Assembly: GCA_030512335.1 (NCBI GenBank) | Contig: JAULSU010000001.1 | Coordinates: forward strand, 8,184,001 to 8,248,000 | Direction of reading: 5' to 3' | DNA length: 64,000 nt | DNA from: Immersiella caudata | Lineage: Eukaryota; Ascomycota; Sordariomycetes; Sordariales; Lasiosphaeriaceae | In this document: positions 1 to 12,000 of the stretch, one piece after another | Numbering within the stretch: the first letter of the stretch is position 1 | Layout: each line of letters opens with the position of its first letter | Translations under genes and position numbers: made by a program | The notes under the pieces: generated by a model | The model's input: only the letters and a program-made list of their open reading frames with translations | Told to the model about the DNA's origin: nothing | Database searches by the model: none

Positions 1-375
1 ATGGAGGCATTGCGGTTGGTGTCAACTGAGGGATACACGGTCGACCGGGTTTCAGAAGACGGCGTTAGGACGGCAGCAGCGGCTAATGGAAAGGCGCAGC
101 AGCAGAAGCAAGGTATGGGAAGGACATCGTGGTTGAACGGGACACAGCTCCCGCCAAAAGAAGTCCTGATTACCCTCCTTTGGGTCCTCCAAGCCGAGGA
201 GCGGAGACTGGAAATCCGCCAACAACTCGGCTCGTCGTCGAAGCCCGGAAGGCAAAGTGCCCCCCTCAAGTCAATGGCACCAACTACCAATAGCGTATTT
301 GTTTTGACTGTTAAGCGGAGTTTGGGTGGGGAAAGCCCGCTCGATGCCAGCTTGAAGCGGCGTCGGGTCGAGTAA
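1..375 (+). CDS. possible 3' exon of an unknown protein (cut by window edge)
   Basis: An open frame runs from the first base of the window to a TAG at 373-375 (124 codons). The product is hydrophilic, with a Gln/Lys patch near residues 33-37 and a basic C-terminus (KRRRVE) that could act as a nuclear localisation signal. No domain is recognised. The ATG at base 1 may be internal, because anything upstream is missing. Support is only frame length and plausible composition, so this may be the last exon of a gene starting outside the window or a chance frame. Confidence 0.25.
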   Translation: MEALRLVSTEGYTVDRVSEDGVRTAAAANGKAQQQKQGMGRTSWLNGTQLPPKEVLITLLWVLQAEERRLEIRQQLGSSSKPGRQSAPLKSMAPTTNSVFVLTVKRSLGGESPLDASLKRRRVE

Positions 376-1848
376 CATGATCTGTATGAACAAGGAATGC
401 ATTGGCGAAAAGGCAACCAAATGGTCGGCGGCAGGCGTTGATTGAGCAAGGATGCTCACACTTTTGTAACACAGCTGGACAATTGAGACTGGCTCCAACA
501 TCTATCTTCATGACTCTCTGCTTCGTGACATAAGATCCCTTCAAAGGCCTCTACACCGCCGGGGCTAGTGACCGGTCCGTCGCTGGACATGCCCGTTGCC
601 CCTCTCATCGCATGGTTCCCAAGCCCAAATCATGGTGATATATCATGGTGCGGAGACTCGTCATCAGATGATGTGGAACCCAATCTCTCCAGGCACTCGC
701 CATGAGTGGCGATACCGGATCGTCGGCCACGATGGAGTCATCCTGGCGCATGTGCTCTGGCGCTCCACACCCCAGGCAATAAGCCTCATGATCATTGGAT
801 ATGGCACTAGGGCATCTATGGAGAAGTGCAACATCGCGCAACGTCGGTAAGCAAAGCGAGCAAAGGATAATCCGATCAGCAACTTTTGTTGTCTCGGAGC
901 TCTGTCCAATGGCAGGGTGTATATACGTGTTGGAAGTCGTGTTGGAAATGTGAGACATCATTTTGAAGCAGCATTCCACCATGACGGACCCCAGTCGGGC
1001 AAGTGTTACATTATGTATTCTAGAAGGGGTCGTTTGCGTATCTTACTCCCTCCATGATCCTTCTACTTCGAGGATGAGTTAAAGTAGTGCTGCGAAGGGT
1101 ACCTTACAAAGGGGTGTAGTATTGCGTGCGTGCGTGCGTGCGTAGGCGGGGATAAGGTTGAGAGGTAAAGTTGAGAGATAAAGTTGGAAGTTAATCAGTG
1201 CTGTTGCCATGTGATAGGCACGTGGTCGCTTAGGATAGGGTGCTTGGACGGATGAGGAAGGAGTTTGGGCACAGGCAAAGAGTTACGTGCGTTAGTAGGG
1301 TAGGATGGTAAGTATGTGATAAGTTTGGGCGGTGGTGTTGCATTGCAGTAGTGTATGTGATGACAGGGTTTGATAGGAAGGTCGAGAATGTATTGTGTTG
1401 CTTTCACTTTTCTCTTGAATATAACATCTGACGACATCAATGGCACATCCTGCCCTCGAGCGAGTTGACCCTTGTTAGGATTCATATTGCCCTCATCATA
1501 TCCAAGATCGACGATCCAAGACATAAAACCAAAAGTCTTCGCTGATTCCGACGTCCAAAAGCCTTCAACTACGTTGAGGGTGACAGTAAGGAGATCAAAA
1601 TGCGCGGTTGGTTGTCGTCCCGATGCCCTGAGCGGGCTTTGGATTTTGACTTCGTGGCTACAAGAGCATGTTTGACACTCTGAGGCGAAACCTGAAGAAG
1701 TTCTGCTTGTTGCTCCAGACCCACGATTCCGCAGGCGAAGAGCATGCGAGCTCAAGGGCTTCAGGGACGAGGTCCATACGGACTCCCTTGGACGAGCGAT
1801 GGTATATCGGAAGAGATATCCGGCTGGACACCGGCCGCGTACTCTTCC
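376..1848. other. mostly non-coding stretch with one weak minus-strand frame
   Basis: No gene could be supported. A minus-strand frame at 1195-1755 is open for 186 codons and includes a non-repetitive stretch without recognisable domains. It lies just downstream of the ankyrin relic and could be an additional decayed exon of it, but no splice link was found. Confidence 0.3.
1124..1143. repeat. (GCGT)5 microsatellite
   Basis: Five perfect tandem copies of GCGT in the spacer downstream of the ankyrin pseudogene. Confidence 0.9.
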
Positions 1849-3883
1849 TTAAGGAGACTCCCTGCTGTGTAAAGCCCACTCTTTTCCCTTCATGTAGTCG
1901 TTAAAGAGTTGTTTCAGAGCGCTAGGGACTTTTCTCTTTCCCGCCAACTCCAGCAGTGTATAGCCTGGCCCTCTGCTGCAGCAGTTGCATCGACGATATC
2001 CGCAGCCAAGTGTGAAAGGCCCGCATGTGCGATCTCCGACGCACGGTGTGATTAGAGGATGCTCCTCTTCGTCTCTGGGAATCGATACCTGTTGGGGCAA
2101 GAGGTCTGCCCCACAATAATCCGGCTTTCGAATCGCAGTCGACAGGGCTATCTTCCAGTGCCGAGGTGTCATATGCACCCCTGCGTCGGATGCCAACAGC
2201 GCCTGCATTATTCCTGAGGCTGCTCAGGGCTCGTTCATCGGCAACTCCCATGTGTAGTCGGGTATTTCGTGGTTGGTGAGAAGGAAGGTGGCTGCCGTGA
2301 TATCCGGGCGAGATTTATGGAAAGCGACAGCATGCTTCATGAACCCCTGAAGAAAGCCCAAACACTCGTCGCGCGTCATCTTACGGTGGGGAGGCTGGTA
2401 ACGCTCTGCAGCGCTGCAGTTGGCCCAAAGCAACTTGAGAATGCTCATGTTGGTCCACAATCCAGGGCGAAAGAATACAGATAGGAAGCAGTACGAGATG
2501 GCAGGCCCTTCTTCGACGAAATGGTGCACTAGCTCCTCGTTTCCATGTTGTGCTGCTGCTGCGATTGGTGTTTCGTGTCCCGCGGGATTGCGTGGGTGTG
2601 GATCGATACCGTCCCGAGAGAGCAGAATCCTTTCGACACCCGTCCATGAACGTCTCGAAGCAAGCAGCAGCGCCCGCCTCAGTTTGGAATCCTTGACGTT
2701 GGGATCAATCTCGGGATGCCCCACAAGAAGTTTGGCGACTTCTTGATGACCGCGGTTTATGGCGATGATGAGGGTGTCGGAGCACCCAGCACCGAGATGG
2801 TGCTGAGACAGCAACAAGCGCGTGACATCCAGGTTGTCCATCTCAGCCGCAATGGTAAGGCTTTTCTGCAGTGCGTCTTGAATTCCTTCCTTGGTCTGGT
2901 CCAGAATCAAGGCCACACTCTCGACGTTCCCTCCAAGTGCTGCGATTTCGAGCGATGTGATGTCTTGGAACTGGTCGGTTGGGTCATAATTTCGACGAAA
3001 GCCCAGCTCCGCTCCTTTCCGGGAAAGCAAGCGGACGATATCCGCATGGCCGCCAAGGGCAGCGGCAGAGACGGCTCGGCCAAACATTTCGTCATCCTTG
3101 TTCAGATCCATCCCGCTGTTCGATAGCTTCCGGACAAGAGGCTCATCTCCAAGGTATGACGCCAGTTGAAGGCCACATCTGGAAAGGAGAGCGGCGTTCG
3201 AGGGACCGATCGGCGTTGATTTTCCCACCCATGTCTTTGGCGATGCCCTCCGGGCCTCGGTTGGCAATGGCAATTGTGCAGAGCGACTTGATCAAGACAT
3301 CTTGTGAGAGCGAGGGCGGTAGCGCTAATTCATCCTTCCCGGCGGACATGATCCATGTGCTGCAACGATAGATCTCAGCCGATGTCCCCTCGACGCTATC
3401 CCTTTGGACCGCGACTTTCGTGGCCAAAAGCCACCGTGCGGTCATGTAGTTCCATTGTGGGCACCTGGAATAGGGGTCATTCTTATGATGTCGAATGCAG
3501 CAGGACATTAGCTCTCTAAAAGCGTAGCTCGAGACCAGTTTGTCGAATTGCCCTGGGTGGAACACCTGGTGAGCATGAAGTGCAGGAGCTCTGGCCCGAA
3601 AAAGGGGGTGCTGTACTTACCATACACGAGCCTCAATGGCAAGAATGGCTTCTCCACAGTCACAAAGATCCCCCCAGTGGAATCATGGCGGTCAGCCCGA
3701 CGGTGGCGACCTCAATAAACAGGACAGCAGGAGGGAGCAAGATGCCACAACACGGCGTCGAGAATCTCATTGGGCAGTGAGAGGAGGGTAATGCGCGAAG
3801 CCTACAGACAGTTAGCGATTGCTTCTGTTTTGGGGAACGGAGATTCCTCGTACCATGGCAACGTCTTGCCGTTCTTCTTGCAT
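1849..3883 (-). pseudogene. F-box/ankyrin-repeat protein gene, broken frames
   Basis: On the minus strand a start at 3883 leads through a plausible intron (donor GTACGAG after 3854, branch GCTAAC, acceptor before 3801) into an F-box-like segment, LLSLPNEILDAVLWHLAPS. An ankyrin domain follows at about 3273-2227, with repeats such as GHADIVRLLSRKGAELG and RGHQEVAKLLVGHPEIDPN. The frame is interrupted at least three times: a TGA right after the F-box; a +1 shift near 3205-3215, where one extra C in a CCC run separates two frames of the same ankyrin region; and an in-frame TGA at 2224-2226, after which the same frame stays open to 1849. Such proteins usually act as adaptors or recognition receptors. 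The middle part between F-box and ankyrins (3565-3780) is unresolved. It could be a poorly sequenced live gene, but a pseudogene is more likely. Confidence 0.6.
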
Positions 3884-4136
3884 CGTTGCTGCACATGTCA
3901 GGCCCGACGTTTCCACTTCGGGGACAGCTATTGTGGTGGAGGCGTTTCTTCGGCCGTGTTTGCGGTATCGCGCTGGGCCGCAATCGCCCGGTTGAGCTAT
4001 CGGGAGAAGGCGAGAGATGGCGAAAGCCGAGAGAGGTGTTGAGGCGATGCCAGGGGAAGCTCCGACTGAAGATGCGCTGTTGCTGGGCTGGAAAACTTAG
4101 AACGTGGGCTGCTTCACGCCACAAAGTTTGCCAAAC

Positions 4137-4667
4137 CTAGCCGTGCGGCGAACATTCACACTCGCCCGAGGCAAAGTTGGTTTTCCTGTCGACTCGAAAA
4201 CTTTGCGGATTTGGGGTTGCAGAATGCTGTGAACGACTTGGGCCGAAATGGTGACTGGCCGGTGGCTGCTCGAGCATCGTGGTGTCGGGGGCACTGGGCG
4301 ACTCCGAGATTGCATCGTTGAGCTGGCGTAGTCTTGTTTCGGGGCGTTGGTTCAGGGCGGGTTTCGCTTCTCCGAGCTGGTTGATCTCCTCCAGAAGCTC
4401 TGCACCCACAATGCATGGCTTGGAGACTTTGCTCGGGGACTTGTGGGACATCATCGGGCTGAGGATGAGTTGAGCGCGCCTTGCTTCGTGTTGTGCAGCA
4501 AACTCTGGCCATAGGGAACATTGTTGGGAGGTCGCCCTGAAAGAAATTGCGCTTTGGATGTGTGGATTTCTTGGTCGTTTGCTTGGGGCGCCCGATGAAG
4601 TTGAGAACTTGAAGTGTTTGCGATGAGGAATTGAGAGAGTTGCGTGAGATGACCCACAAAGATGCAA
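4137..4667 (-). CDS. hypothetical protein, weak support
   Basis: A minus-strand frame of about 176 codons. Its second half looks protein-like (for example LLEEINQLGEAKPALNQ, then a Ser/Pro-rich tail) and it ends at 4137. No domain, signal peptide or membrane segment is visible. A second minus frame overlaps it over the same span, so frame choice rests on composition only. The start is uncertain; an in-frame ATG pair lies within ILSPMMSHKS. Confidence 0.25.
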   Translation of the reverse strand: MHLCGSSHATLSIPHRKHFKFSTSSGAPSKRPRNPHIQSAISFRATSQQCSLWPEFAAQHEARRAQLILSPMMSHKSPSKVSKPCIVGAELLEEINQLGEAKPALNQRPETRLRQLNDAISESPSAPDTTMLEQPPASHHFGPSRSQHSATPNPQSFRVDRKTNFASGECECSPHG

Positions 4668-5706
4668 AAATATGTGAGCTGGTCCGGCTACGTGCCTGCT
4701 GTTCGGGCAGCAGGAAAATCAGCAAGCCGATGATGATGTTCTGGGGAGGCAGGTGTAAACGAGGCAAGATACGTGGGTCTCAACTGGTGGGCGACGCCCC
4801 TTGAAGCACTGAGGCATATGGCAGATGTGAGCTTGAAGCGTAGGTATATTGTTATTCGCGCAGAATAGGACGGAGATATGCAGCAAGGACTTGGAGAGAC
4901 AGAAGTTGAGGAGGAAATGGAGCTGTCGGCTTAGAGTCGGGAATGGAGACGACCAGCCTTTGAGCCCCCGGGCCTTCGACAAGCACACGAAGGAGAAGAG
5001 GGCAAGAATACTTGATTGTGCGTGATGATTGGTAATACGCTTGTTGGTTGTTCAAGTCGGATGAAGTCCTTGTCAGTCGCAGCGGATTTCGCAGCGACGG
5101 CCAAGCCGCCCAGCTTGATTCGTCATCTTCAAGGCGTGGAACTCGGCCGGCTTTCCGTCAGGATCATGTCCAAGTATGCCGAGCTCGGACTAACTGGGGA
5201 GCTCGGAGCTTGCTGACAACTTGGGGCTGCCAATAGCGCTTATTCCAGCTTCATGGTACTCCACTGGCATTGGCTCTGCATGCCTGGGATCGCCAGGGCT
5301 GACGCGCGATGTTTTGTTCATAAATGGCCTCGGAGTTACCAGGACCAATCGCCACCCATTGGGAGAAGTGGTATTTCCGAAGCAACCAAGCGAATGGCCA
5401 ATGCTGGGAACTTTTTGGTCTCTTGATAACTGAGACAGGGCCAGTTATTGACGTGGTGCAACCATAGATCGCGCTCGCCCAACAGGAGCGACCTGTCGGG
5501 GCCAATCAACCGGGGCACAGACCGTCGCATCCAACTGCAGTATGCAGATCTGCGGCCCGGGGTTCTGGGATGGTTGTGGTTTGGAACTTTCGGCGGCTGG
5601 GTTTTCCCGGTTGCTGCAGTGCGACGGTGCTCATAAAGGATCACAATAAGCCGCCTTGTCCTGACCTCATTTTTGCATCGTTGAAGAAACCCCTCAAGCG
5701 CTCAAA
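4668..5706. other. intergenic region upstream of the FAD oxidase gene
   Basis: Only short overlapping frames on both strands. The last ~100 bp are the likely promoter/5' UTR of the FAD oxidase starting at 5707. Nothing else is supported. Confidence 0.5.
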
Positions 5707-7381
5707 ATGGAGCAAATCGTCATCGCCTCCAACATAACAGAAGCCCAATCCCTGGGCAGCGGAGCCTGCGTAAGTCCAATCTCGCTCCTTCCTTCTTCCC
5801 GCAAACCCCAGCCACGGCCCTCTCACCGCCATCCAACCCCCTTTCACCCAACCCCACCAAGAACCGCTCGAAACTCCAACAAAAAAGCTAACCACACCCA
5901 GTGCCTCGCCCTCCTCTCCTCCCTCGGCCCCAAAGTCTCCTTCCCCGGATCTCAAGCCTACAACTCCTCCCAATCATCCTACTTCGCCGCTCAACAATCC
6001 GAAGTCGCACCGCTCTGCGTCGTCTCGCCCACGACGACGGAGGATGTCTCCGAGGTGATTAAAGCGCTTGTAGGCACTTTAGGCTCCCTAGGAAATCCAG
6101 AAGAGCGAGCGACTTGTCGGTTTGCGGTGCGGTCAGGGGGACATAGTACCGTACCCGGCTCGGTGAACAGTGATGGGGGTGTTACCGTTGATTTGAGAGC
6201 GTTGGATGGGGTGGAGGTGAGTGAGGATAAGAAGACGGCGAGGATCGGCGTGGGCGCGAGGTGGGGAGCGGTGTATCAGTATCTGGAGGAGTTTGGGCTG
6301 GCGGTGGCAGGAGGGAGAGTGTCGGATGTGGGCGTGGGCGGGTTGACGCTGGGAGGGGGGATATCCTTTTTCTCGCCGAGGTATGGCTGGGCTTGTGATA
6401 GCGTTGCTAACTTTGAGGTGGTGCTGGCGGACGGGTCGGTTGTGAATGCAAATGAGGAGGAGAATCGGGATTTGTTGGTTGCGCTGAGGGGCGGGTCGGG
6501 GAACTTTGGGATTGTGACACGGGTGGACATGCGGACGTTTGAGCAGGGGGAGTTTCGGGGCGGGGCGGGGTTTTATACCACGGAGGCGATCAAGGAGCAT
6601 CTGGCAGCGTTTGAGGAGACCACGCAGCCGGAGACGTACGATGAGCATCTCTCGCTGATTTTCAGTTTTGGGTATGCTTTTGGCCAGGGTTCGTTCATCT
6701 TCCAGAACATGGTCTACACCAAGCCCGAGCTGAAGCCTGCGGGTTATGCGAAGTTGGATGCCATTCCGGCGCTGCAGAGCACCGTTCGACTGGATAAGAT
6801 GAGTAACTTTGCCGCCGAGATGAACGCCTTCAACCCATACGGGGACAGGTGAGTTGGAACCTTACATACACACTTCGCAGGGCGAGCTGACAACAAGCAG
6901 GCAACACTGGCTGCAAACCACCTTCCAGTCCACCCCCGCCATGCACAACGCCTCCTACACGCGCTGGGATGCCGCCAAAGCCGCACTTGAGAACGTCGAG
7001 GGCATCGTCGTGTCCCTCTCCCTCCAACCCGTTCCCCCAAGCTTCTACAAAAACAAGCGATCCACGGGCAACTCCCTCGGTCTCGGGGATAGAAAAGGCA
7101 CCCTGATCATTGCAAATCTTTCGATATCGTGGAAGAACAAAAAGGACGACGAGCTGGTCTACAAGACGGCGAGGGCCATGATTGAAGGTATCCAAGAGGA
7201 TGCGGAGAAGGTTGGTGCTGAGGACAAGTACTTGTATCTCAACTATGTCGGTGCGTGGCAAGATCCTATCGCGTCGTACGGCAGCGAGACGGACAAGATG
7301 TTAAGGGAGGTGAAGAAGAGGGTTGACCCGAATGGGGTGTTTTCGCAGGGGAGTTGCTCTGGGTTCAAGCTTGCGGCATGA
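5707..7381 (+). CDS. FAD-linked oxidoreductase, BBE/PCMH type
   Basis: Three exons (5707-5769, 5902-6848, 6901-7381) give 496 residues. Intron 1 has donor GTAAGT, branch GCTAACC and acceptor CAG; it is 132 nt without a stop, so retention would also stay in frame. Intron 2 is 52 nt. The FAD-binding domain shows RSGGHST, whose His is the usual 8-alpha-N1-histidyl FAD anchor, and GGRVSDVGVGGLTLGGG. The Cys that forms the second covalent FAD bond in berberine-bridge enzymes (GRC) is Val here, so a single covalent link is expected. The C-terminus has the BBE-like YLNYVG segment and VDPNGVFSQ. The family oxidises sugars, alcohols or secondary metabolites with O2; the substrate is unknown. No obvious signal peptide. 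It stands alone between broken ankyrin and HET genes. Confidence 0.93.
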
Positions 7382-7534
7382 AGTGATGAGATGAAAAGCG
7401 GTGGATTTTGGTCGCATCATGGTAGACGTTTGGTCTAGGTATCTGGCAGGGCCAAGTTGCTGTCTTTGAGGTGCGATGGCTTGCCTGGGGCATATATGTC
7501 GGCGGTAGGCTGCTCAGTAAGTATCAACGCGGAA

Positions 7535-7690
7535 AAGCGCAGTTGATTTAATTGGCAAATGGATCGGCCCCCTGGGTGTCACAATTCTACACCTTCTCCT
7601 TCCAAATCCATCGGGTCACCTGGTCCGCCTAGGGCATCCCTTCCACACACCAGTTCGATTCTGGTCTGCGTTGCTTTTTTTTTGTTCTTC
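7535..7690 (+). repeat. SINE-like repeat, copy 1
   Basis: This segment resembles three others in the window (about 21985-22140, 30915-31075 and the complement of 33935-34110). Shared landmarks in order are TTAATTGGC, TGGGTG, ACCTTC..TTCCAA and a B-box-like block CAGTTCGATTCTGGTCTG followed by a T-run. The B-box resemblance suggests a tRNA-derived SINE. Borders are approximate. Confidence 0.45.
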
Positions 7691-7739
7691 CATCAGTTTA
7701 GCACTCGAGCCAAACGGAGAGTGCGTCCTATACTGTATT

Positions 7740-9418
7740 CTAATGACCGATGTTGATCCTGTGGTCAGCCAGCAGCAGCTTCACAATATCCAAGTGACCC
7801 AACCAAGCGGCCATATGAAGCGCAGTTCTACCATCATCATCCGCTCCGTTTATATCAGCCCCCTCCTGAATCAATCTTTCGACAGCATCTTTGTCGTTGG
7901 CCCAAACATACGCCCGCATGATTTCCTCTTTCGATGAGCCGGCTTCGACGAGTTGTTCAATTTGTTCTGTCACATCCCCCTGCATATCGATGGGAGCCTT
8001 TGGGTCATGGATCTTTTCTGGACTCTCTTCTGGATCCTCTCTTGGTACCTGCGCACGCTCCCGTCGTGGGAATGCGAACGTGGTTGGCGTCAATGATTCA
8101 TCTTCCGAGTTGAATATCAGAGTATCTTGTACGTCTCCAAAGCCAACCTCAAGAATCAAACTCCGTCCGGACAAGGTGTTCTCCACCTCTCCTTCTCGGC
8201 CATGCTTCCTCGCCAGAGAGAGAAAAAGCTCTCCAATTTTGAAGGAGCCTTCGTTGATACGTTTAGCGAGAGCATTTGCCGTATTGCGTGATGACTCGCG
8301 TAGGCTGTCGTCATCTTGGCCAAGAGTCCATTCGAGGGTTTTTTCTGCCAGCTGGATAAGTGGCAGGTGAAGTTCGGAGATTTCGAACTCGGGGAAGGCA
8401 TAGTGAGTGTAGGAAATTTCCCTAAACAGCAGGAAGGAAACAGTATCCCGTAATACCTGGCGATCACCCTTTACGTAGCAAGGGTAGAACCTCCGCGGGT
8501 CGCAAGCATCTTCTGACATGCTGAGCAAGGCGTATACCTTGTCCCTTGGCCAGCCGGCTTCGCTCTCCGCAACTTGCAAAGGAGAAAGTGGAGGTCACGC
8601 CTGGTGGCCCACCAGGTGCCTTTGCGTAATCGTGGCATAATGTCCAAGACCGCTTCGGTGTGCGCGCTGACCTCGATGGCCATCAAGGAGGGCAGGAGGG
8701 CGAAAATTCGTGCTGGGCAAGTTGCCGAGCCACACATGATCTTGGCAGTCCTTGCCATGGCGACTTCCTGGAGGATCCAAGGTCTCTTCCACCAATCTCT
8801 TGCCAAGATATCCTTCAGGCCACGGGCGATCGCGTCCACTTCGAACTCCGACCGCGATTTGTTCAAGAACTGGGCGCAGAGGCTTCTCCAGTCAACCTCT
8901 TTCAAGTTTGTAATCCCAGCCTGGGCCCCGGTCGCTTCTTGGTCGATCCAGGTGGAAAAAGCAAAAAGGCGTTCGATATCGGGGGTACTTGAGCCAAGCC
9001 AGATGAACACCTCCTCTGCAGCCTCATACACCATTCCCATCTGCTGAACTTGGTGCCCCTTTTCGTCCTTATTTTTCTGATCGATGCAGATGGCGTCTGC
9101 CCAGAGGAGTACTTCCTGGTCTTTGCGTCGTATTTGCCGTATTGCTGCGTACAGATTCTCTCCTACTTCAAAGGCCGAGCTGTCGTGACCCTCGATGAGG
9201 AGCTGGGGATCTCTGTAGGTCATCCCTTCCCCAAACTCGCTCCAGCGATATGACAAAGCCTTGTATGCTGGTGCTCGTTGGTCTGGGTAGGATTCAAAAA
9301 AGCTGCAAATGATATCCTCGTGGCCCCATCCTCTCTGAATTCGCAGTAGGCGGATCGGGTAGATCGGCTCCGGAGGAGGGTCAAGGGGTTGGTACAAATT
9401 GGAAGGGTCAGACTGCAT
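7740..9418 (-). pseudogene. HET-domain/ankyrin protein gene with one frameshift
   Basis: The minus strand from ATG 9418 encodes a heterokaryon-incompatibility (HET) domain with its three hallmark blocks: YKALSYRWS near residue 52, LLWADAICIDQ near 104 and an EVFIWLG segment near 136, followed by WKRPWILQEVAMA. The frame then shifts by one base near 8575-8585; past it the downstream frame continues the family pattern (WPRDKVYALLSMSEDACDPRRF) and runs to TAG at 7740. The last ~60 residues form an ankyrin repeat pair (DDDGRTALHMAAWLGHLDIV). No GT-AG intron fits the break, so one base appears to be missing. HET proteins trigger cell death when unlike fungal strains fuse. As read, only a truncated HET part would be made. 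A base-calling error in a live gene is the alternative. Confidence 0.75.
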
Positions 9419-10605
9419 ATCGGAATGATTGGATTGCCGGGTTTGGAATGATTAAGTAAAGGTAGCAGCAGACTTGATTCTTTTGGGAGCACAATAGTCT
9501 TGATGATGGACAACTCTGGCTCTCCTTTAAGTACTATGGAGAGACGGCTCCCATATGTCTTGTTATCATTCCTTAGGTTGCCAGGCGGGCTCCAGACGAT
9601 GTAGGCGTCCAGTCTGGCTTGTAGGCCTTAGACTCAACCGCCCTTTGCCAAGATGCCATACAGAACAATGGCAGTGCAAAGCATATGCACGTTACGAACG
9701 CGTCAGCCTACCAGACCAAGGCCAACTAAATCAGGCCAACCAAACCAAGGCCAACCACACCATCACGGAAGAAAAGAAACGACTGGATTTCCCAATGTGT
9801 TCTCTCGCATGGGACAAGGCAGCCCAATCCGCCATTGAAAATCAAGTTGGATCCAATGACGGCGGATGCTGGTATTGAAGCCTCCTGTGTGGAGCCACTG
9901 TGGACACTTCTCCCGACCGCCTTGTAAGCCCGGTTGGTTCGCAACGTGTCTGCCTTGATATTTCGGCTGCAGGTAAAGTCAAATGATCTGGGATTTGACA
10001 CGAATCAACGAGGTCAAACTGTTGGTGTTGAAACAGGAGGGTTTGTGCAACTCTAATCGAACTGTAATCCGAAGAACCGTCCAGTCTGTCAAGGAGAGAC
10101 AGACCCACACCCGCGCGCAGAGCTAATCGAGGAATGACTAAGTGAAAGAGGGGCTAGGGACCAGTCTTCGAAGGATTGGTCCCAGCGAGAGCGGAGTGGG
10201 CCTTGAGTTCCATCACCGGAGCTTTGGTCTGAACAGAGACGACTGGTGGTGGTTGGGGAACCAAATATTGCCCACACACGGAAAGTAGTGGACAAGCCTT
10301 GAATTGGGAGTGACTCGACAACTGGCCTTTTCGCAGTGCACGGCCGAGAAAGCCCGCCGAAGATGGACCGCTGGTAAAACAAGAAGGGGCGATGGGCGGG
10401 AAGAGCAGGTCTGCCCCGCCATTTTCAGCGAACTTCAGGCCCAAGGCGAGGCAACGCCTTCCAAAACCAACCTGGAGCACCTCATCTGCAACGTTTTTTC
10501 ACCCTGAACCTTATCTTGTCACCCCTTGGAATTGCGGAATATCTTGGATACCTGCGCAATGACCAACGGGTTGAACGAGCAATGATGTCAAGCCAGCGAC
10601 ATTGA
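9419..10605. other. intergenic, nothing supported
   Basis: About 1.2 kb with only short frames on both strands and no family match. Confidence 0.5.
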
Positions 10606-10938
10606 TCAAGCGGAGCGCCAGAGCATTCGGCTCGGGCCAGCGCCGGAAAAGCGGTCCCGGTCGAGGCACGGGTCGCGCGTGTTTCTCGCGACAGAGGTCT
10701 GGCGCAGATTGTTGCAGTTGCCGCCGCTGTGGCCGCGGCCTTGGATGGTCCAATCGGTGGGGATGGCGCGGAAGCTCACAGTCTGGAAGTAGTCGGTCGA
10801 GGTGCCGCGGCAGCACCAGTCGGGGCCGGCGTTGACGCAGACGAGGGAGTTGCATGAGCAGCAGCCGTCGGGGTGCAGGTAGATGTCAATGGCTGAGGCC
10901 GTGGCGGCGAGGCCGAGGAAAAGCTGGGGGAGGTGCAT
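10606..10938 (-). CDS. small secreted cysteine-rich protein
   Basis: Start chosen at ATG 10938, because it begins with a signal peptide (MHLPQLFLGLAATASA); a longer frame to 11040 would bury it. About 110 residues. The mature part has clustered cysteines (DGCCSCNSLVCVN, DWCCRG, GGNC) followed by YFQTVSFRAIPTDW, a pattern I associate with small secreted proteins of plant-associated fungi. No enzyme motif. It is probably exported and disulfide-linked; it could be an effector or a wall-associated protein. The last ~20 residues are less convincing, so a 3' intron is possible. Confidence 0.6.
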   Translation of the reverse strand: MHLPQLFLGLAATASAIDIYLHPDGCCSCNSLVCVNAGPDWCCRGTSTDYFQTVSFRAIPTDWTIQGRGHSGGNCNNLRQTSVARNTRDPCLDRDRFSGAGPSRMLWRSA

Positions 10939-12000
10939 GGTGATTTTGGGGTGGAGGTCCTTGAGATGTTGGATGAGACTGATGGTTTGATGAACAGAAC
11001 GAGGTCCATGAAACGAGGCATCGCCTGTCCTTATATACACGAGAAGTCGTTGTTGGATACGATGACTCTATACTCGTTGATGATCCCTTCTCCTTCATCC
11101 TCATGCTAAAATCAGCACTTCCCGTTCCGCGCTGCCTTCGAAGTGGAAATTGTAACAGCTTGAAGTCCGGGGTTCCATTCTCATGATCTCCGGCCGTCAG
11201 ACCGCCCTCCTATCGAGGTTATTTACTCGATGCACGACGTCTCGACCTCACCGCTGAGCTCTTGTATTGTTCCACTGAGGCAGAGGAACGAAAAGTCCAA
11301 TTGGTTCACTTTCGTAGTGCACTTCGCAGCCTCGGAACGCTGCTGTGGAGAATACAACGTCAATATCAACATTGTCTTAGGCTTCGGACTTCAAACGCAT
11401 CAACCACAGGGCTGAAAGAGTCCACGCGTTCCGTTGTCACGTTGATCCACTTTAGTTCGGACTACCCGATCCTCATTCGCAACATAGCAATGCCAACAGC
11501 ACCGCCAAGCAACCTGACCCACACCCCTACCTCGAACTACAGACGATTATGCGCAGAATACAGTACTGACTTCCACGTGTTGCTCCACTGCACAGTATGA
11601 AATATCGGCAAACTTCACTTCACTTAATCCTTCTCGGATTGCAACTCGCGCAGTGGTTGTGAAGGGCCTGAAATTAGATTCGGGGCCGAATAAGCTGGTA
11701 CTTGGCAATGGAGGTGAAGAAAGGGTGTACGAATGGTTGGCGAAGCTTGGAAATCAAACTGTTTCTCAGGCAGAGATGGGAACACTGCGTCGCGCGTGGT
11801 TTCCTTTCGGGGTGGGCTTTGATGTTCAGCAGACGCGTGACGCTTTGTTGGGTCCATCTGGTCGGCCCTTCCCTCTTTTGCTCGCACACAACCCACCTCC
11901 TCCAGAGCACACTTCCGAAAAAAAACCCGCAAATTGCAACGATATTTCACCGCCTGCTCCTGACACTACTCGGTGTTAATCCTACGGTCTTTTAGCGGCG
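10939..12000. other. intergenic, nothing supported
   Basis: Short frames only. It holds the divergent upstream regions of the secreted protein (minus) and the retropepsin-like gene (plus). Confidence 0.5.

Noticed and set aside
6133..6648. 171-codon minus-strand frame
   Set aside because: Shadow of the FAD oxidase exon.
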